NCBI RefSeq assembly: GCF_024169515.1
Contig: NZ_JAMKCQ010000002.1
Location: 38,508 to 102,507, forward strand
DNA length: 64,000 bases
DNA from: Erwinia aphidicola
GTDB lineage: Bacteria; Pseudomonadota; Gammaproteobacteria; Enterobacterales; Enterobacteriaceae
Reading direction: 5' to 3'
Below, in pieces: positions 52,906 through 62,582 of the stretch (position 1 is its first letter; each line of letters opens with the position of its first letter). The position numbers were made by a program, and so were the translations under genes. The notes under the pieces are model-generated. The model saw only the letters and a list, made by a program, of their open reading frames with translations. It searched no databases and had not been told where the DNA came from.

Positions 52906-55900
52906 ATGAAAAATCCACTGGTCTCCGCGCTGGAATGCGTGGAGGAAGCCATTGCCTGGGCCTCGCGTTATGCGCTGGGGCAGGACTTTACGCGTTACTG
53001 CGATCTTCGCACCACCATAGGCCTGACCGACGACGATCGTAAGCGCCGCCCCGGAATGTCCTCTCCGTATATATTCCTCACAGAGGAAGGCCACTATGCC
53101 AGCGTGTTCGAAATCGAGGGAACCTACTGCGCTTTCAATGAGGAGACGGCCATTACGGAAGAAGAGAGGCGGGATAAAGCACTGTTCAGTAACTACATTG
53201 CCCGCCTGACAACGCTGCTGACCAGCGAGTTTAAAGAACCCGGTCGTAAGCTGAGTTTCGTCTTCGAATGCGATCCGGGCAAAGCCCGGGCTGAACTGAA
53301 AAAACTGCTGGCTCATCAGTACCGCAGCATGAAGCGTATGGGCCTCAACCTGACTGATATTCTGGATGAACGTATTGAGAAAATGGCCCCCTTCATCGCC
53401 CGGGAGCGCGCATTCCTGGTGGTCTATACCGCTCGCGAAGCACTCTCCTCTACTGAAATCCGCGATGAAGAAAAGCGCCGTGAGGCTTTGCTGAAGAAAA
53501 GTCCGGGTGCGCGATATGGCCAGAACCCGGTATTTCAGGCGCTGGAAGGGCTAAAAATTCGCCACGATACTTTTATCACCATGCTGGAAAACCAGTTTGG
53601 TAAAGGTGACTTTGGAACCCGCATTCGGCTGATGAATGCCCATGAATTTGGTTTCTCGTTACGTGAACAAATCGAACGCGAAAGTACCTCAGATTCCTGG
53701 CGTCCGTTTCTGCCCGGGGATGTAAAGTGGCCACATGGCCGGCCGAAAGGAAACGACCATTCGGTGCTCCTCGCACCTCATCTCCATTATCAGTTATTCA
53801 ACAGTGAACCTATCATCGATGGCAGCTTCATTCATGTTGATGACCACTGGCACACCACCCTGGCACTTTCGCTGGGTCCTCAGCAACCGGAAACGTTCAG
53901 CCAGCTGTTCGACAAAATCAACCGTCACCTGCCCTGGCGTATCCGTATGGACCTGATGCCGGGCGGCATGAAGGCACTCGGCGGAAAGAAAACCATCCTG
54001 GGCCTGGCTGGCCTGCTGCCTCCTCTGCGCCCGGTTTATGATTCTGTTCAGTGGCTGGAAGAGGTGGATAAAAGCGAACCGGTCTGCGTAATGACCATCT
54101 GCGCCAGCACGTGGGCCCGGGATAAAGAAACCGCGAAGCGTAATCGGACGTTGCTTCAGAAGGGGCTTCAGTCCTGGGGCGTCTGTGAAGTAACGGGGAC
54201 CTTTGGCGACCCGGCGCGCGCCTGGGCATCAACCCTGGTCGGGGCGAACGCCCTTAGCATTCCATCACTGATGTATCCGCCTCTCTCAGCAGCGCTTGCT
54301 TTACTTCCACTACAGCGCCCGGCCACGCCATGGGCAGACGATGCCAGCATTGTGTTTGCCACCCCTGACGGCAAGCCCTTTCCTGTGAAACTGGCCAGTA
54401 ACCTGCAAACAAAATTCACGGAGATAGTCGCCGGTGAACCCGGCACGGGGAAGTCAGTGGCCCTGGGGGCGCTCAGCGAGGCCATCTTATTCTCAGGCCT
54501 GAGCAACCTGCCGTTTCTGTCCTACGTCGATAAAGGATTTTCTGCCCAGGGACTGATAAGGCTCATTCGTGATGCGTTACCTAAATCACGTCAAAACGAA
54601 GTGGTTGGCATCGTTCTGGAAAACAGTCGCAAGCACTGTAAGAACCCGTTTGACGTCCAGATTGGGATGAAATATCCGCTGACGCCGGAAAAGGAATATC
54701 TGCTCAGCATCTGCGAAACACTGTGCGTGAACCCGGAAACCGGTACGCCGCCGAACTCCCAGGACTGCCGGCAGATCCTCAGCCGGGTTATCGACACGGC
54801 CTATGAAACAAATGCCAGTCTGACACCCGTTCGATACGCACAGACGCTTGAGCCCCTGGTCGATGAGGCACTTGAAAAAACCGGTATTCGTCATGAGTAC
54901 GATGGTAACTGGTGGTCAAAAGCCACGTGGTATGAAGTCAGGGATTTGCTCTTCTCCCGCGGGGAACTGGCCGCCGCAACGCGAGCCCATTACCAGGCCA
55001 TGCCGGAGCTGAGTGACCTGCAGGTGTACCTCAATGATGAGGACGTCCGTATGCAGTACGGCACCATCACCCGTGAGGGGAGCGGTGAAACGCTGCTCTC
55101 TTATATCAGTCGCTGTCTGTCAGATGCCTTACGCACTTATAAAATGCTTTCGGGCCGTACCGTGTTTGAACTTAGCCCTGACACACGTGTTATTGCCATT
55201 GATCTGAACAACGTAGTCGGCGGTAAAACGCGGGCCGGGCAGGTCAAAACAGGTCTTATGTATCTCTACGCCGGTCAGCTAGCTGCCGGGCATTTTGAGC
55301 TGCCGCAATACCGTAATGAGCTAATGCGCGAACTGCCGGAAATGTACCAGCCGTTCCACCACGAACGGCTGACCCAACTGTCCCAGGAGGTGAAAACCAA
55401 GATTTATGACGAGCTGCACAACGCCAAGGACATCCCGTTTATCATGAATAAACTGGTCACCCAGGATCTGGAGAACCGCAAGTTCTTCATCCGAACCGTG
55501 CTGAGCTCTCAGTATCTGAATCACTTCCCGCATGAAATCCTGAAGTCAGCGAACAGTCTCTATCTGATGCAGGTCAGCCATGAGGATCTTCCATTGCTGA
55601 CTGAGCATTTTGGCGTGCCGGCACATACCGCACAGGCGTTCCGCCATATTGGCTCCGGTGCTTCCCCAGACGGCAGTGGTACGCACTTCCTGGCGTGCTT
55701 CCGCCTGAAAACCGGCAGAGTAGTGCAGATCCTAAAAAATACTCTCGGCCCCAAGGAATTGTGGGCGCTCAACTCAACCCCGAAAGATGCTGCCTTGCGC
55801 GACCAGCTATATGACCTGCTCGACGGCAGGAAGGCCAGGGCTATCCTGGCTGAGGCCTTCCCGACCGGTAGTGCCGTCAGCCTCATCGACCTGCGCCAGA

Positions 55901-55983
55901 AAGAAGCGCGAGAAACCGATCACGGCAACGTAATTAACCGACTGGCCAACGAGCTGATTGCCGCACGTGGCCTGCAAATCTGA
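52906..55983 (+). CDS. traU: TraU (DotO/IcmB-like) VirB4-type ATPase
   Basis: 1025 aa from the ATG at 52906 (AGAGAA upstream). An in-frame ATG at 52843 inside traT would add 21 residues that look unlike the family. Walker A GEPGTGKS near residue 510, Walker B region later (TRVIAIDLNNVVG). DotO forms a hexamer on the cytoplasmic face and recruits DotB (TraJ). Confidence 0.94.
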   Translation: MKNPLVSALECVEEAIAWASRYALGQDFTRYCDLRTTIGLTDDDRKRRPGMSSPYIFLTEEGHYASVFEIEGTYCAFNEETAITEEERRDKALFSNYIARLTTLLTSEFKEPGRKLSFVFECDPGKARAELKKLLAHQYRSMKRMGLNLTDILDERIEKMAPFIARERAFLVVYTAREALSSTEIRDEEKRREALLKKSPGARYGQNPVFQALEGLKIRHDTFITMLENQFGKGDFGTRIRLMNAHEFGFSLREQIERESTSDSWRPFLPGDVKWPHGRPKGNDHSVLLAPHLHYQLFNSEPIIDGSFIHVDDHWHTTLALSLGPQQPETFSQLFDKINRHLPWRIRMDLMPGGMKALGGKKTILGLAGLLPPLRPVYDSVQWLEEVDKSEPVCVMTICASTWARDKETAKRNRTLLQKGLQSWGVCEVTGTFGDPARAWASTLVGANALSIPSLMYPPLSAALALLPLQRPATPWADDASIVFATPDGKPFPVKLASNLQTKFTEIVAGEPGTGKSVALGALSEAILFSGLSNLPFLSYVDKGFSAQGLIRLIRDALPKSRQNEVVGIVLENSRKHCKNPFDVQIGMKYPLTPEKEYLLSICETLCVNPETGTPPNSQDCRQILSRVIDTAYETNASLTPVRYAQTLEPLVDEALEKTGIRHEYDGNWWSKATWYEVRDLLFSRGELAAATRAHYQAMPELSDLQVYLNDEDVRMQYGTITREGSGETLLSYISRCLSDALRTYKMLSGRTVFELSPDTRVIAIDLNNVVGGKTRAGQVKTGLMYLYAGQLAAGHFELPQYRNELMRELPEMYQPFHHERLTQLSQEVKTKIYDELHNAKDIPFIMNKLVTQDLENRKFFIRTVLSSQYLNHFPHEILKSANSLYLMQVSHEDLPLLTEHFGVPAHTAQAFRHIGSGASPDGSGTHFLACFRLKTGRVVQILKNTLGPKELWALNSTPKDAALRDQLYDLLDGRKARAILAEAFPTGSAVSLIDLRQKEARETDHGNVINRLANELIAARGLQI

Positions 55984-55997
55984 TTAAGGCGAAACCC

Positions 55998-57194
55998 ATG
56001 AAGAAACGACTCCTGGCCGTCACCATCGGCGGCCTGCTGCTGTCTGCTACACAGGCGATGGCTTATCCGGTGGAGGTGACGAGCAGTCGCCCTATCACCA
56101 CCGAAGTAGTTCCGCAACTGAGTGCGGCCAACAGCACGTTGGGCACTATTCTATCAACCAACCAGCAGATTGGCGGCGCCATCAGTTCCGGCAACGACAA
56201 GATTGCGGCCATGATCCAACAATCGACGGAGAACATGCAGCAATACGCCACCTATGCGCAGCAGGTGCAAAACCTGGAGCAGGCCAGGCGCAGCTACACC
56301 GTGCCGGACAGCATCTGCAGTGAGTCTGCCTCCGGGCAGGCCTCGCAGGTAGCCCGTCAGTCGGCCGCGAAACAATCAGCGCTTTCCAGCGGTGGCGGTG
56401 TACGGAACAGCGCCATCAAAAAAGCCCTGTCTTCTAAACCCGACGTCCCTGAAAAGGGGCTTTTTGCCACAGCAGAAATCCACCGAAACTACTGCACCAA
56501 GGAAGATGCGGATGCCTGGGGTGACCTCTGCAGCGGGGAATCAACGTTACCGGGCGGAGATAAGGAAGTCCGCTCGCTACTGGCTGGCGCCGGGCCCGAA
56601 GATAAAGCCCCTGAGCTGACCTTCACCCAGGAACAGACCGATGCGGCGATGATGTACCTTAAAAACTCAGCCCGCCGTAGCCCCGGCCGGGCGCTGAAAA
56701 AGGGAGAAGTGAAAACCGACAGTGGTCGTCAGTACATCGGGATGATGACAGAGCATGACGCCATACAAAGCGCAGCTGAGCAACCTCAGCTGGCGATGGT
56801 CGCGGCCAGTCAGCCTAATGAAGCAACGAAAGACGTGCTGGCCGAAACACTCCAGACGCCATCGAGCAGGGCCTGGTTTGATGAGAATGCCTCAGCCGAA
56901 GCAAAGCGCACCGGCATGATGTCATTGCGTGAATTTGAGTCCTTCGAAGTCAATCGCCGGTACGCCAATACCGATTACCAGATTGACCTGCAGGCTATGG
57001 ATGGCGACAACCTTTTGCGTGAATCCATTCGAATCCAGAGCCTTCAGACCGCCCTACTGTTAGGCATCAAGCAGCAGCTGCAGGAGAACGCCATTATCTC
57101 TGGCCAGCAGTTAAGTCTTGAGGGGGCCCAGTACTATGAACCTCGCCTGGCGCAGAAACTGCAGCAGGCCGCCGCCGGAGCTACCCGCCAATGA
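55998..57194 (+). CDS. traW: TraW-like transfer protein
   Basis: 398 aa with a signal peptide cleaved near TQAMA (residue 22). Rich in Gln and Ala with probable coiled coils (about 50-100 and 345-390), and a few Cys (DSICSES, RNYCTKED, GDLCSGE). Assigned by length, features and position before traX. R64 has traV between traU and traW; it is absent here. It overlaps traX by four bases. Confidence 0.82.
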   Translation: MKKRLLAVTIGGLLLSATQAMAYPVEVTSSRPITTEVVPQLSAANSTLGTILSTNQQIGGAISSGNDKIAAMIQQSTENMQQYATYAQQVQNLEQARRSYTVPDSICSESASGQASQVARQSAAKQSALSSGGGVRNSAIKKALSSKPDVPEKGLFATAEIHRNYCTKEDADAWGDLCSGESTLPGGDKEVRSLLAGAGPEDKAPELTFTQEQTDAAMMYLKNSARRSPGRALKKGEVKTDSGRQYIGMMTEHDAIQSAAEQPQLAMVAASQPNEATKDVLAETLQTPSSRAWFDENASAEAKRTGMMSLREFESFEVNRRYANTDYQIDLQAMDGDNLLRESIRIQSLQTALLLGIKQQLQENAIISGQQLSLEGAQYYEPRLAQKLQQAAAGATRQ

Positions 57195-57703
57195 AGAAAA
57201 TAGGAAAGAAAGCCTGGTTTGCCGCCAATCTGGTCCTCCCGCTCTGGGAGGCCGGTCGCATGGTAAATGCTGCACGGTATGCGGCTGAGAAAAATGCGGA
57301 GCGGTTCCGGCGTCTGTGGCCTGAAGCCGCACAGAGAGAAAAAGAAATTCTCACTTTTGACGAAGCCGTGGCCGCCAGTGGACACAGCAGAGAAGCACTG
57401 ATGCGCCGCTTCCTACTGGCTAAACGGATCTGGCTGGCCATGTTCATCGTGGCCATAAGCATCGTCATTTTGCTACCGATGGGAACACTCCTTGCAGCCC
57501 CTCCGGGTTCCGGGGTGCTGCTGATGCGTATGTTCAGCCTGATGTTCATGGTTTCCGCCTTCGCCGGCATGTTGTTTGTGTGTGCCATGAAAAACCAGTT
57601 TCACCTCTGGCAACTTCTCAGCCAGGAACTGGGATCGTTTACTCAATGGCGGGCAACCGGCACCTGGCTTAACGAGCTCTTCAGCTGGCGTGCCCCGTTC
57701 TGA
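57191..57703 (+). CDS. traX: TraX-like membrane protein
   Basis: 170 aa. Two membrane segments in the second half (LAMFIVAISIVILLPMGTLL and MLRMFSLMFMVSAF-like sequence), a layout like IcmV. This is the IncI traX, not the F-plasmid pilin acetylase of that name. Coupled to traW. Confidence 0.8.
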   Translation: MKKIGKKAWFAANLVLPLWEAGRMVNAARYAAEKNAERFRRLWPEAAQREKEILTFDEAVAASGHSREALMRRFLLAKRIWLAMFIVAISIVILLPMGTLLAAPPGSGVLLMRMFSLMFMVSAFAGMLFVCAMKNQFHLWQLLSQELGSFTQWRATGTWLNELFSWRAPF

Positions 57704-57757
57704 CCTTTTCCCTCTGCCATCCTCCGGATGCGCATTCTGTTCGTTACGGAAACCAAT

Positions 57758-59899
57758 ATGAAAAGACTGCTACTGTTACTGGCCGCCTTCGCGCTGGTCG
57801 GTCTGTCGTTGCCGGCATTTGCAGAAAATATCAACTACGACACGATTAGCGGTGCGGCCACACGGTCCACCGACCTCTCACGCCAGCTGCTTATTATGGT
57901 TTATGGCGACGTGGTGAATAACCCGCTGCAGCCTCAGAACGTCAGCTTCATCGGCCAGCTTTATGGCGTGTTTAACGCTATTATCGCTGGTCTTGCTTTC
58001 GTCTGGTTTATGGGGGTTACCCTACGTGCCACGGTACTGACCGGAAACCGCGGTAAAGTATTTGGCCGTGGTAACACCATGATGGCGCCCGTCTCATCGC
58101 TGGCGGGATTTATGGCACTGGTACCCACACCTTCTGGCTGGTCCATTTCGAATCTCGCGTTCTTATGGATGGCATCGATCATGGGCGTGGGAAGCGCCAA
58201 TCTACTCACCGATAAAGCGGCAGACGTCATTATGGACGGACAGTCCATGATTATGCAGCCCGTTGCCGGTGAAACCATCACTGCGGCCCGGGGCATGTTC
58301 GACATGTACCTGTGCAAGGCGGCGATGAACACCGAACAGGCTGAAATGCACCAGGCCGGTAGTAGCAACACCCCCCCAATGTCTGAACAGCGGTCTTCTG
58401 ACGGCCGAGAGATACGCATTTCGAACGGCAGTGCGCTCTGCGGCAGCGCCAAATTGCCGGAAACAACTGACAGTGGTTCCTGGTTCCCCTTTAGTGTCCC
58501 AATAAATTCCGGTCCGCTAGAAAATGCTCAGATGAGTGCCTTCACGGCGATGAACAGCACACTCTCACAGAACGCGGATAACTTTGTCAGCGCCTGGCGA
58601 AGCTATCAGGATGGAGGACAAAGCCGACTTCCGGATGCTGAAGCGGAAATTCAGCAGGCTGCACGCCAGTATGAAGACACAATTACTGCAGCAACTGCAA
58701 GCGTGGACAATGAAGGAACAATCCGAAGCGAGCTCGCAAACTATCTGAAGCAAAGCGGCTGGATTTCGCTGGGTGCGTGGTACCAGTCATTCGCTACAGC
58801 AAATCAGAAAGTTAATAGCGTGGCCAACCAAAGCCCTATCGTTACAGGACCATCAAATATCGGGGAAACAGGTGTAGGTCAATTGCAGGAGGAAATTCAA
58901 ATAGCTTTACGATCTCAGAGGAAAAACTCAACATTCACCCCTCCTCTAGGCTCTGCAAACTTACCGGGAAATGATAATCTTGATGATGTTCAGTCAGCCA
59001 ATTCGGCCATAATAAAAGTCATGCCCAAAATGCAGGTATTCACCGCATGGATAGCAAACTCGGTCATGACTAGCGGGAATAAAGATGGCTCTACTCAGGT
59101 TAACCCTATTTTACAGATGAAAGCCATTGGAGACTATACACTTGGAACTGCTCAAGCGACATTTATTGCTTTTACCGCTGCTAAAACAATTGTTGATTGG
59201 GGTAACGGAACTGGTGTTGGAAAATTAGTTAATGCAGTATCAGGAGCTGGTTACATAGCGAAAAGCATAATTGGCGCAATAGCTCCAATTGTATATTTCG
59301 TCATATTCATACTGTTAAGCATAGGATTCTCACTATCAATTTTCCTTCCATTCATCCCTCTGATTTATTGGATTACAGCCTGTACCTCATGGCTGGCAAG
59401 CGTACTAATTGGTACTACAGCAGGATCTTTATGGGCAGCTACACATATAGGCACAGAAGAAGATAAAGGGAGCCGCGCTAATTATGGTTATATATTTCTG
59501 ATTGATGCTGCCATTCGCCCCTCACTGATGGTTTTTGGGTTTTTCTTTGCCAGTCTCGTGGTTGTTGCTATTGGGACATTGCTCAATATATTGATATTGC
59601 CCGCAATGGCTAACGTTCAGGCTGACTCAATCACTGGGTTAGCCAGCTTAATTGGCATTCTGATGATATACGCCAGAACATGTACCACGCTGGTTTCATC
59701 GGCATTCAGTCTGCAGGTCTACTTGCCAGATTATGTCATTGCCTGGTTAGGTGGTCGTGAAGCCGCACAGATGATGAAAGGGGCCGTTGAATCCGCCCGT
59801 AGTATGTTTGCTGGGTTTGGAGGTAAAGCTGGACACGCCCCAGGGCTGAAGAAGGTTGATGCAGCTAAGCCAGGAGGAGATGCTGACGGCTTCAAATAG
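57758..59899 (+). CDS. traY: TraY (DotA-like) polytopic inner-membrane protein
   Basis: 713 aa from the ATG at 57758, which puts a signal peptide (LLLLLAAFALVGLSLPAFA) at the N-terminus; an upstream ATG at 57728 adds ten residues. Several membrane segments lie in the first ~170 and in the last ~300 residues, with a large periplasmic part between, as in DotA. In R64, TraY is the target of the exclusion protein ExcA. DNA from about 58780 to 59640 is clearly more AT-rich than the rest of the gene, pointing to a recombined internal segment. Confidence 0.9.
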   Translation: MKRLLLLLAAFALVGLSLPAFAENINYDTISGAATRSTDLSRQLLIMVYGDVVNNPLQPQNVSFIGQLYGVFNAIIAGLAFVWFMGVTLRATVLTGNRGKVFGRGNTMMAPVSSLAGFMALVPTPSGWSISNLAFLWMASIMGVGSANLLTDKAADVIMDGQSMIMQPVAGETITAARGMFDMYLCKAAMNTEQAEMHQAGSSNTPPMSEQRSSDGREIRISNGSALCGSAKLPETTDSGSWFPFSVPINSGPLENAQMSAFTAMNSTLSQNADNFVSAWRSYQDGGQSRLPDAEAEIQQAARQYEDTITAATASVDNEGTIRSELANYLKQSGWISLGAWYQSFATANQKVNSVANQSPIVTGPSNIGETGVGQLQEEIQIALRSQRKNSTFTPPLGSANLPGNDNLDDVQSANSAIIKVMPKMQVFTAWIANSVMTSGNKDGSTQVNPILQMKAIGDYTLGTAQATFIAFTAAKTIVDWGNGTGVGKLVNAVSGAGYIAKSIIGAIAPIVYFVIFILLSIGFSLSIFLPFIPLIYWITACTSWLASVLIGTTAGSLWAATHIGTEEDKGSRANYGYIFLIDAAIRPSLMVFGFFFASLVVVAIGTLLNILILPAMANVQADSITGLASLIGILMIYARTCTTLVSSAFSLQVYLPDYVIAWLGGREAAQMMKGAVESARSMFAGFGGKAGHAPGLKKVDAAKPGGDADGFK

Positions 59900-59931
59900 T
59901 GTGAGGTAGCACAACTAGAAAAGACTTAAAA

Positions 59932-59962
59932 ACAGGTCATTTTATGTTATGATATGACCTGT
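59932..59962 (+). promoter_or_regulatory. Operator/promoter of toxin-antitoxin pair
   Basis: ACAGGTCAT (59932-59940) and ATGACCTGT (59954-59962) are a perfect 9-bp inverted repeat. TATGTTATGAT between the arms contains a likely -10 box. Antitoxin binding here would shut off its own operon. Confidence 0.6.
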
Positions 59963-59988
59963 AAATCAGTCTCACTAATGGAGAAGCT

Positions 59989-60240
59989 ATGCCAAACCTC
60001 ATTCACAGCGATACAACAGCCAGCATCAGTGAGCTGAAGAAAAACCCTATGGCCACTGTCAATGCAGGCGCCGGCTCTCCCGTGGCTATTCTGAACCATA
60101 ACCAACCTGCTTTTTACTGTGTGCCAGCTGAACTCTATGAGCAGATGCTCGAATACATTGACGAGGAAGAGCTTGCTAAACTGGTTACTAAACGCAGCAA
60201 ACAGGCATTGCATGATGTGGATCTGGATAGCTACTTATGA
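59989..60240 (+). CDS. StbD/RelB-type antitoxin
   Basis: 83 aa. The N-terminal half has the Phd/YefM-like DNA-binding pattern (ASISELKKNPMATVNAG then SPVAILNHNQPAFYCVPAEL). The C-terminal half should wrap the toxin. GGAG precedes the ATG and the stop overlaps the toxin start (ATGA). It lies between traY and the probable excA, not a usual place. Confidence 0.92.
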   Translation: MPNLIHSDTTASISELKKNPMATVNAGAGSPVAILNHNQPAFYCVPAELYEQMLEYIDEEELAKLVTKRSKQALHDVDLDSYL

Positions 60241-60524
60241 CCTATCGGGTGAAGTTCAGAACGGATGCGCTGAAAGAATGGAATAATCTTGATAAGGCTA
60301 TTCAGCAGCAGTTTGTCCGGAAGCTAAAGAAATGTGCGGAGAATCCTCATATCCCTTCCGCAAAGTTACGAGGAATGCCCGATTGCTATAAAATCAAACT
60401 GCAAGCATCGGGCTTCAGGCTGGTTTATCAGGTTATTAACGACGAACTAATCATTGCTGTGGTCGCTGTAGGCAAACGGGAGCACAGCAAAGTTTATAAT
60501 CTGGCTAGCAAACGGCTAAGATAA
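60237..60524 (+). CDS. StbE/RelE-type mRNA interferase toxin
   Basis: 95 aa of the RelE/ParE fold: FRTDALKEWNNLDKAIQQQF, PSAKLRGMPDCYKIKL, SGFRLVYQV and VVAVGKREHSKVY. The Arg, Lys and Tyr pattern fits ribosome-dependent RelE enzymes rather than the gyrase toxin ParE. Together with the gene before it, it stabilises the plasmid after cell division. Confidence 0.92.
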   Translation: MTYRVKFRTDALKEWNNLDKAIQQQFVRKLKKCAENPHIPSAKLRGMPDCYKIKLQASGFRLVYQVINDELIIAVVAVGKREHSKVYNLASKRLR

Positions 60525-60540
60525 AATCAGGACGAAACAT

Positions 60541-61221
60541 ATGACTGTAAAATATTTAGATACTTACTCAAAGAAATGGTCTGTAGCTTTCGCCGGCACC
60601 TTGTCAGGAATGTATTTATTTTTTGCATTCCCGTTTCATTTAATTTTCGCTGGCTGGTTGTTTGCGTTAAGAAACGATTATGTATACGGACTTCGTCAAC
60701 AAGACATCCCCATGGCATTATTAACATGGATTTCTTTACTAGCAGCAATTTCACTAACCACATACTCAATATATCGGCAAAACAAAAACATCAAACTTTT
60801 CACAAGTTACTTTCACGAAATGAATTTCAATACTCCTACTAAATCAAACATTTCAAAATCATGGACTGGATTGAGCTACTTAGGATTGGACACCAAAAAT
60901 GGAACCATCCTATACATTAACCATCCAGACACTACTATCTTTAATTTTTTCATTCCAAAAGATGTACGGGTCATGGGGTTTGGTATGTACGACTGGAAGT
61001 CTGTTGAAGTTGAGGGAAACACGCTCAGAATCTATACCGGCATACCAGAGCTTCCAATAGTATCTATTTCAACCGGCAAGGCGAACGAGTTGTATGAAAA
61101 AATCTATGCCATGCGCAATCAGAACTGGACTTACGAGAATAATGTTCCTGGCTACGTGGAGCATCAGGCACAAAGGATCGCAGAGAAAAACGGCATCAAC
61201 CTGGTTCTGCCACCGAAATAA
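60541..61221 (+). CDS. Probable ExcA-like entry-exclusion protein
   Basis: 226 aa. Two N-terminal membrane segments (about 13-40 and 57-77) and a cytoplasmic C-terminal domain. Size, topology and position (after traY, before trbA) match R64 ExcA (about 220 aa). Sequence identity could not be tested. The gene is AT-rich, like the internal segment of traY, unlike the flanking tra genes. AGGA lies nine bases before the ATG. ExcA proteins act in the recipient inner membrane and recognise TraY of the donor to block redundant transfer. Confidence 0.65.
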   Translation: MTVKYLDTYSKKWSVAFAGTLSGMYLFFAFPFHLIFAGWLFALRNDYVYGLRQQDIPMALLTWISLLAAISLTTYSIYRQNKNIKLFTSYFHEMNFNTPTKSNISKSWTGLSYLGLDTKNGTILYINHPDTTIFNFFIPKDVRVMGFGMYDWKSVEVEGNTLRIYTGIPELPIVSISTGKANELYEKIYAMRNQNWTYENNVPGYVEHQAQRIAEKNGINLVLPPK

Positions 61222-61251
61222 TTCTTAAGCAGTCGCAACCCCTTCATCAGA

Positions 61252-61280
61252 GGCACTCTTTTCAGAGTGCCTTTTCTTTT
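61252..61280 (+). terminator. Intrinsic terminator before trbA
   Basis: GGCACTCT, loop TTTC and AGAGTGCC form a perfect 8-bp stem followed by TTTTCTTTT. It separates the traY-exc group from trbA, so trbABC may have its own promoter or need antitermination. Confidence 0.88.
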
Positions 61281-61306
61281 GCATTCGTACTATCAAAGGC
61301 CCTCCT

Positions 61307-62578
61307 ATGGCGCAACCACCACGCAATGACGTCCGGTCTCATGACTGGTCAATGGCTGTGGTCGGCGGCTTAATCACGCTGATTATCGCAGCCCTATTTT
61401 TCCGACAGCTCACCGTCGAGACCTGTTCCTTAGTGCTTTACTGGCTATGGAGTATCGCCGATTTTCCTCGCACACATGAGTTTACTGCCTGGCGTATTAA
61501 TCTTCTGGCCAGAACGCACAATAACGCCCCGGACGTTACCTGGGGCGAGTTTTTTCCCGTAATGGACGTTACTGCCGGCATTCTGATGATTGCGCTGGTC
61601 CCTCTTGTCATTACCGGCATTATCGCCGTTCGCCGGCACCAGGTAAGTCGTACCCGGCGTGATATTTCTATCCATACGCTGCCCCGCATTATGTCTGCTT
61701 TCTCACCGTCAATTATTCCGGCACTGACCTACGGCGATAAAAAGCAGCAGCTGCTGAATGTAGACCCTGAAGAACATCGGAGCGCGCAGACGCCGGATGA
61801 GTTCGCTATCGAGCATAAACTGGTCGTCAATCAGCGGTTACGCCGGGAGGTGGCTCAGGAACTGTTCATTGCCCAGCTGGGGACCCCACTGCCCAAAGTC
61901 GCCACCGGCGCCGACGTGACGCCACTCTTCAACGCGTTTAATGACCATGAACGGGCCATGTTCGCCATCTTTGGCCTGCAGCACTTCTTGGACAAGCGTA
62001 AGGAAGCTGAAGCACTACTGGATGTGCTCAACCGTTCCACGTTGAAAACTGACCGCAGGTACCGAAACAAAATTGGCTACCCCAATCTGGCGTTGGCCAA
62101 CAGCGCATTCAAAAAGGTTATCGCTACAGAACAGGCCCGGAACTTCATCAGGCAGTACGGCTACGTTCGTACGGCCATCTCGGCCCTGCATGACAACGAT
62201 CTGCACTTGCCCATTCGCCGTTTCCGCTGGTTGAAAGGGCTCGACCGTCCGCTTTGGTACACCCTGGCGTCTACTGGACGCCCCTGGCCGTTTGTTGAAG
62301 CAGCTGGCGTCGTCAGCCAGGCCCACTGGGAAACACTGGCAGCACGCTACAGGGTTCGCCTGAGCCATCCCATCATGAGCCTCGCGCTGAATGGTCTGGA
62401 AGACGACCTGCGGAACATCGGGGCAGTTGTTGATGATACGCCCGGAACGGTCCGTTCTCCTGTTGAAGAGGAGGACGATATTGAGGATGACGATGAAGAT
62501 GCTGGCCCAACAGCTGGCCACACAGTAGAACCTCACGCGCACCGCCACATCCATTCCTTTCGCCCAAAAATGAGATAA
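61307..62578 (+). CDS. trbA: TrbA (DotM/IcmP-like) coupling-complex protein
   Basis: 423 aa. Two N-terminal membrane segments (about 15-38 and 85-110) and a cytoplasmic domain with the DotM pattern (LPRIMSAFSPSIIPALTYGD, FNDHERAMFAIFGLQHF, RPLWYTLASTGRPWPFVEAAG). The acidic C-terminus has a run of Asp/Glu followed by His-rich residues. It binds the coupling protein TrbC. Confidence 0.92.
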   Translation: MAQPPRNDVRSHDWSMAVVGGLITLIIAALFFRQLTVETCSLVLYWLWSIADFPRTHEFTAWRINLLARTHNNAPDVTWGEFFPVMDVTAGILMIALVPLVITGIIAVRRHQVSRTRRDISIHTLPRIMSAFSPSIIPALTYGDKKQQLLNVDPEEHRSAQTPDEFAIEHKLVVNQRLRREVAQELFIAQLGTPLPKVATGADVTPLFNAFNDHERAMFAIFGLQHFLDKRKEAEALLDVLNRSTLKTDRRYRNKIGYPNLALANSAFKKVIATEQARNFIRQYGYVRTAISALHDNDLHLPIRRFRWLKGLDRPLWYTLASTGRPWPFVEAAGVVSQAHWETLAARYRVRLSHPIMSLALNGLEDDLRNIGAVVDDTPGTVRSPVEEEDDIEDDDEDAGPTAGHTVEPHAHRHIHSFRPKMR

Positions 62579-62582
62579 TCCC

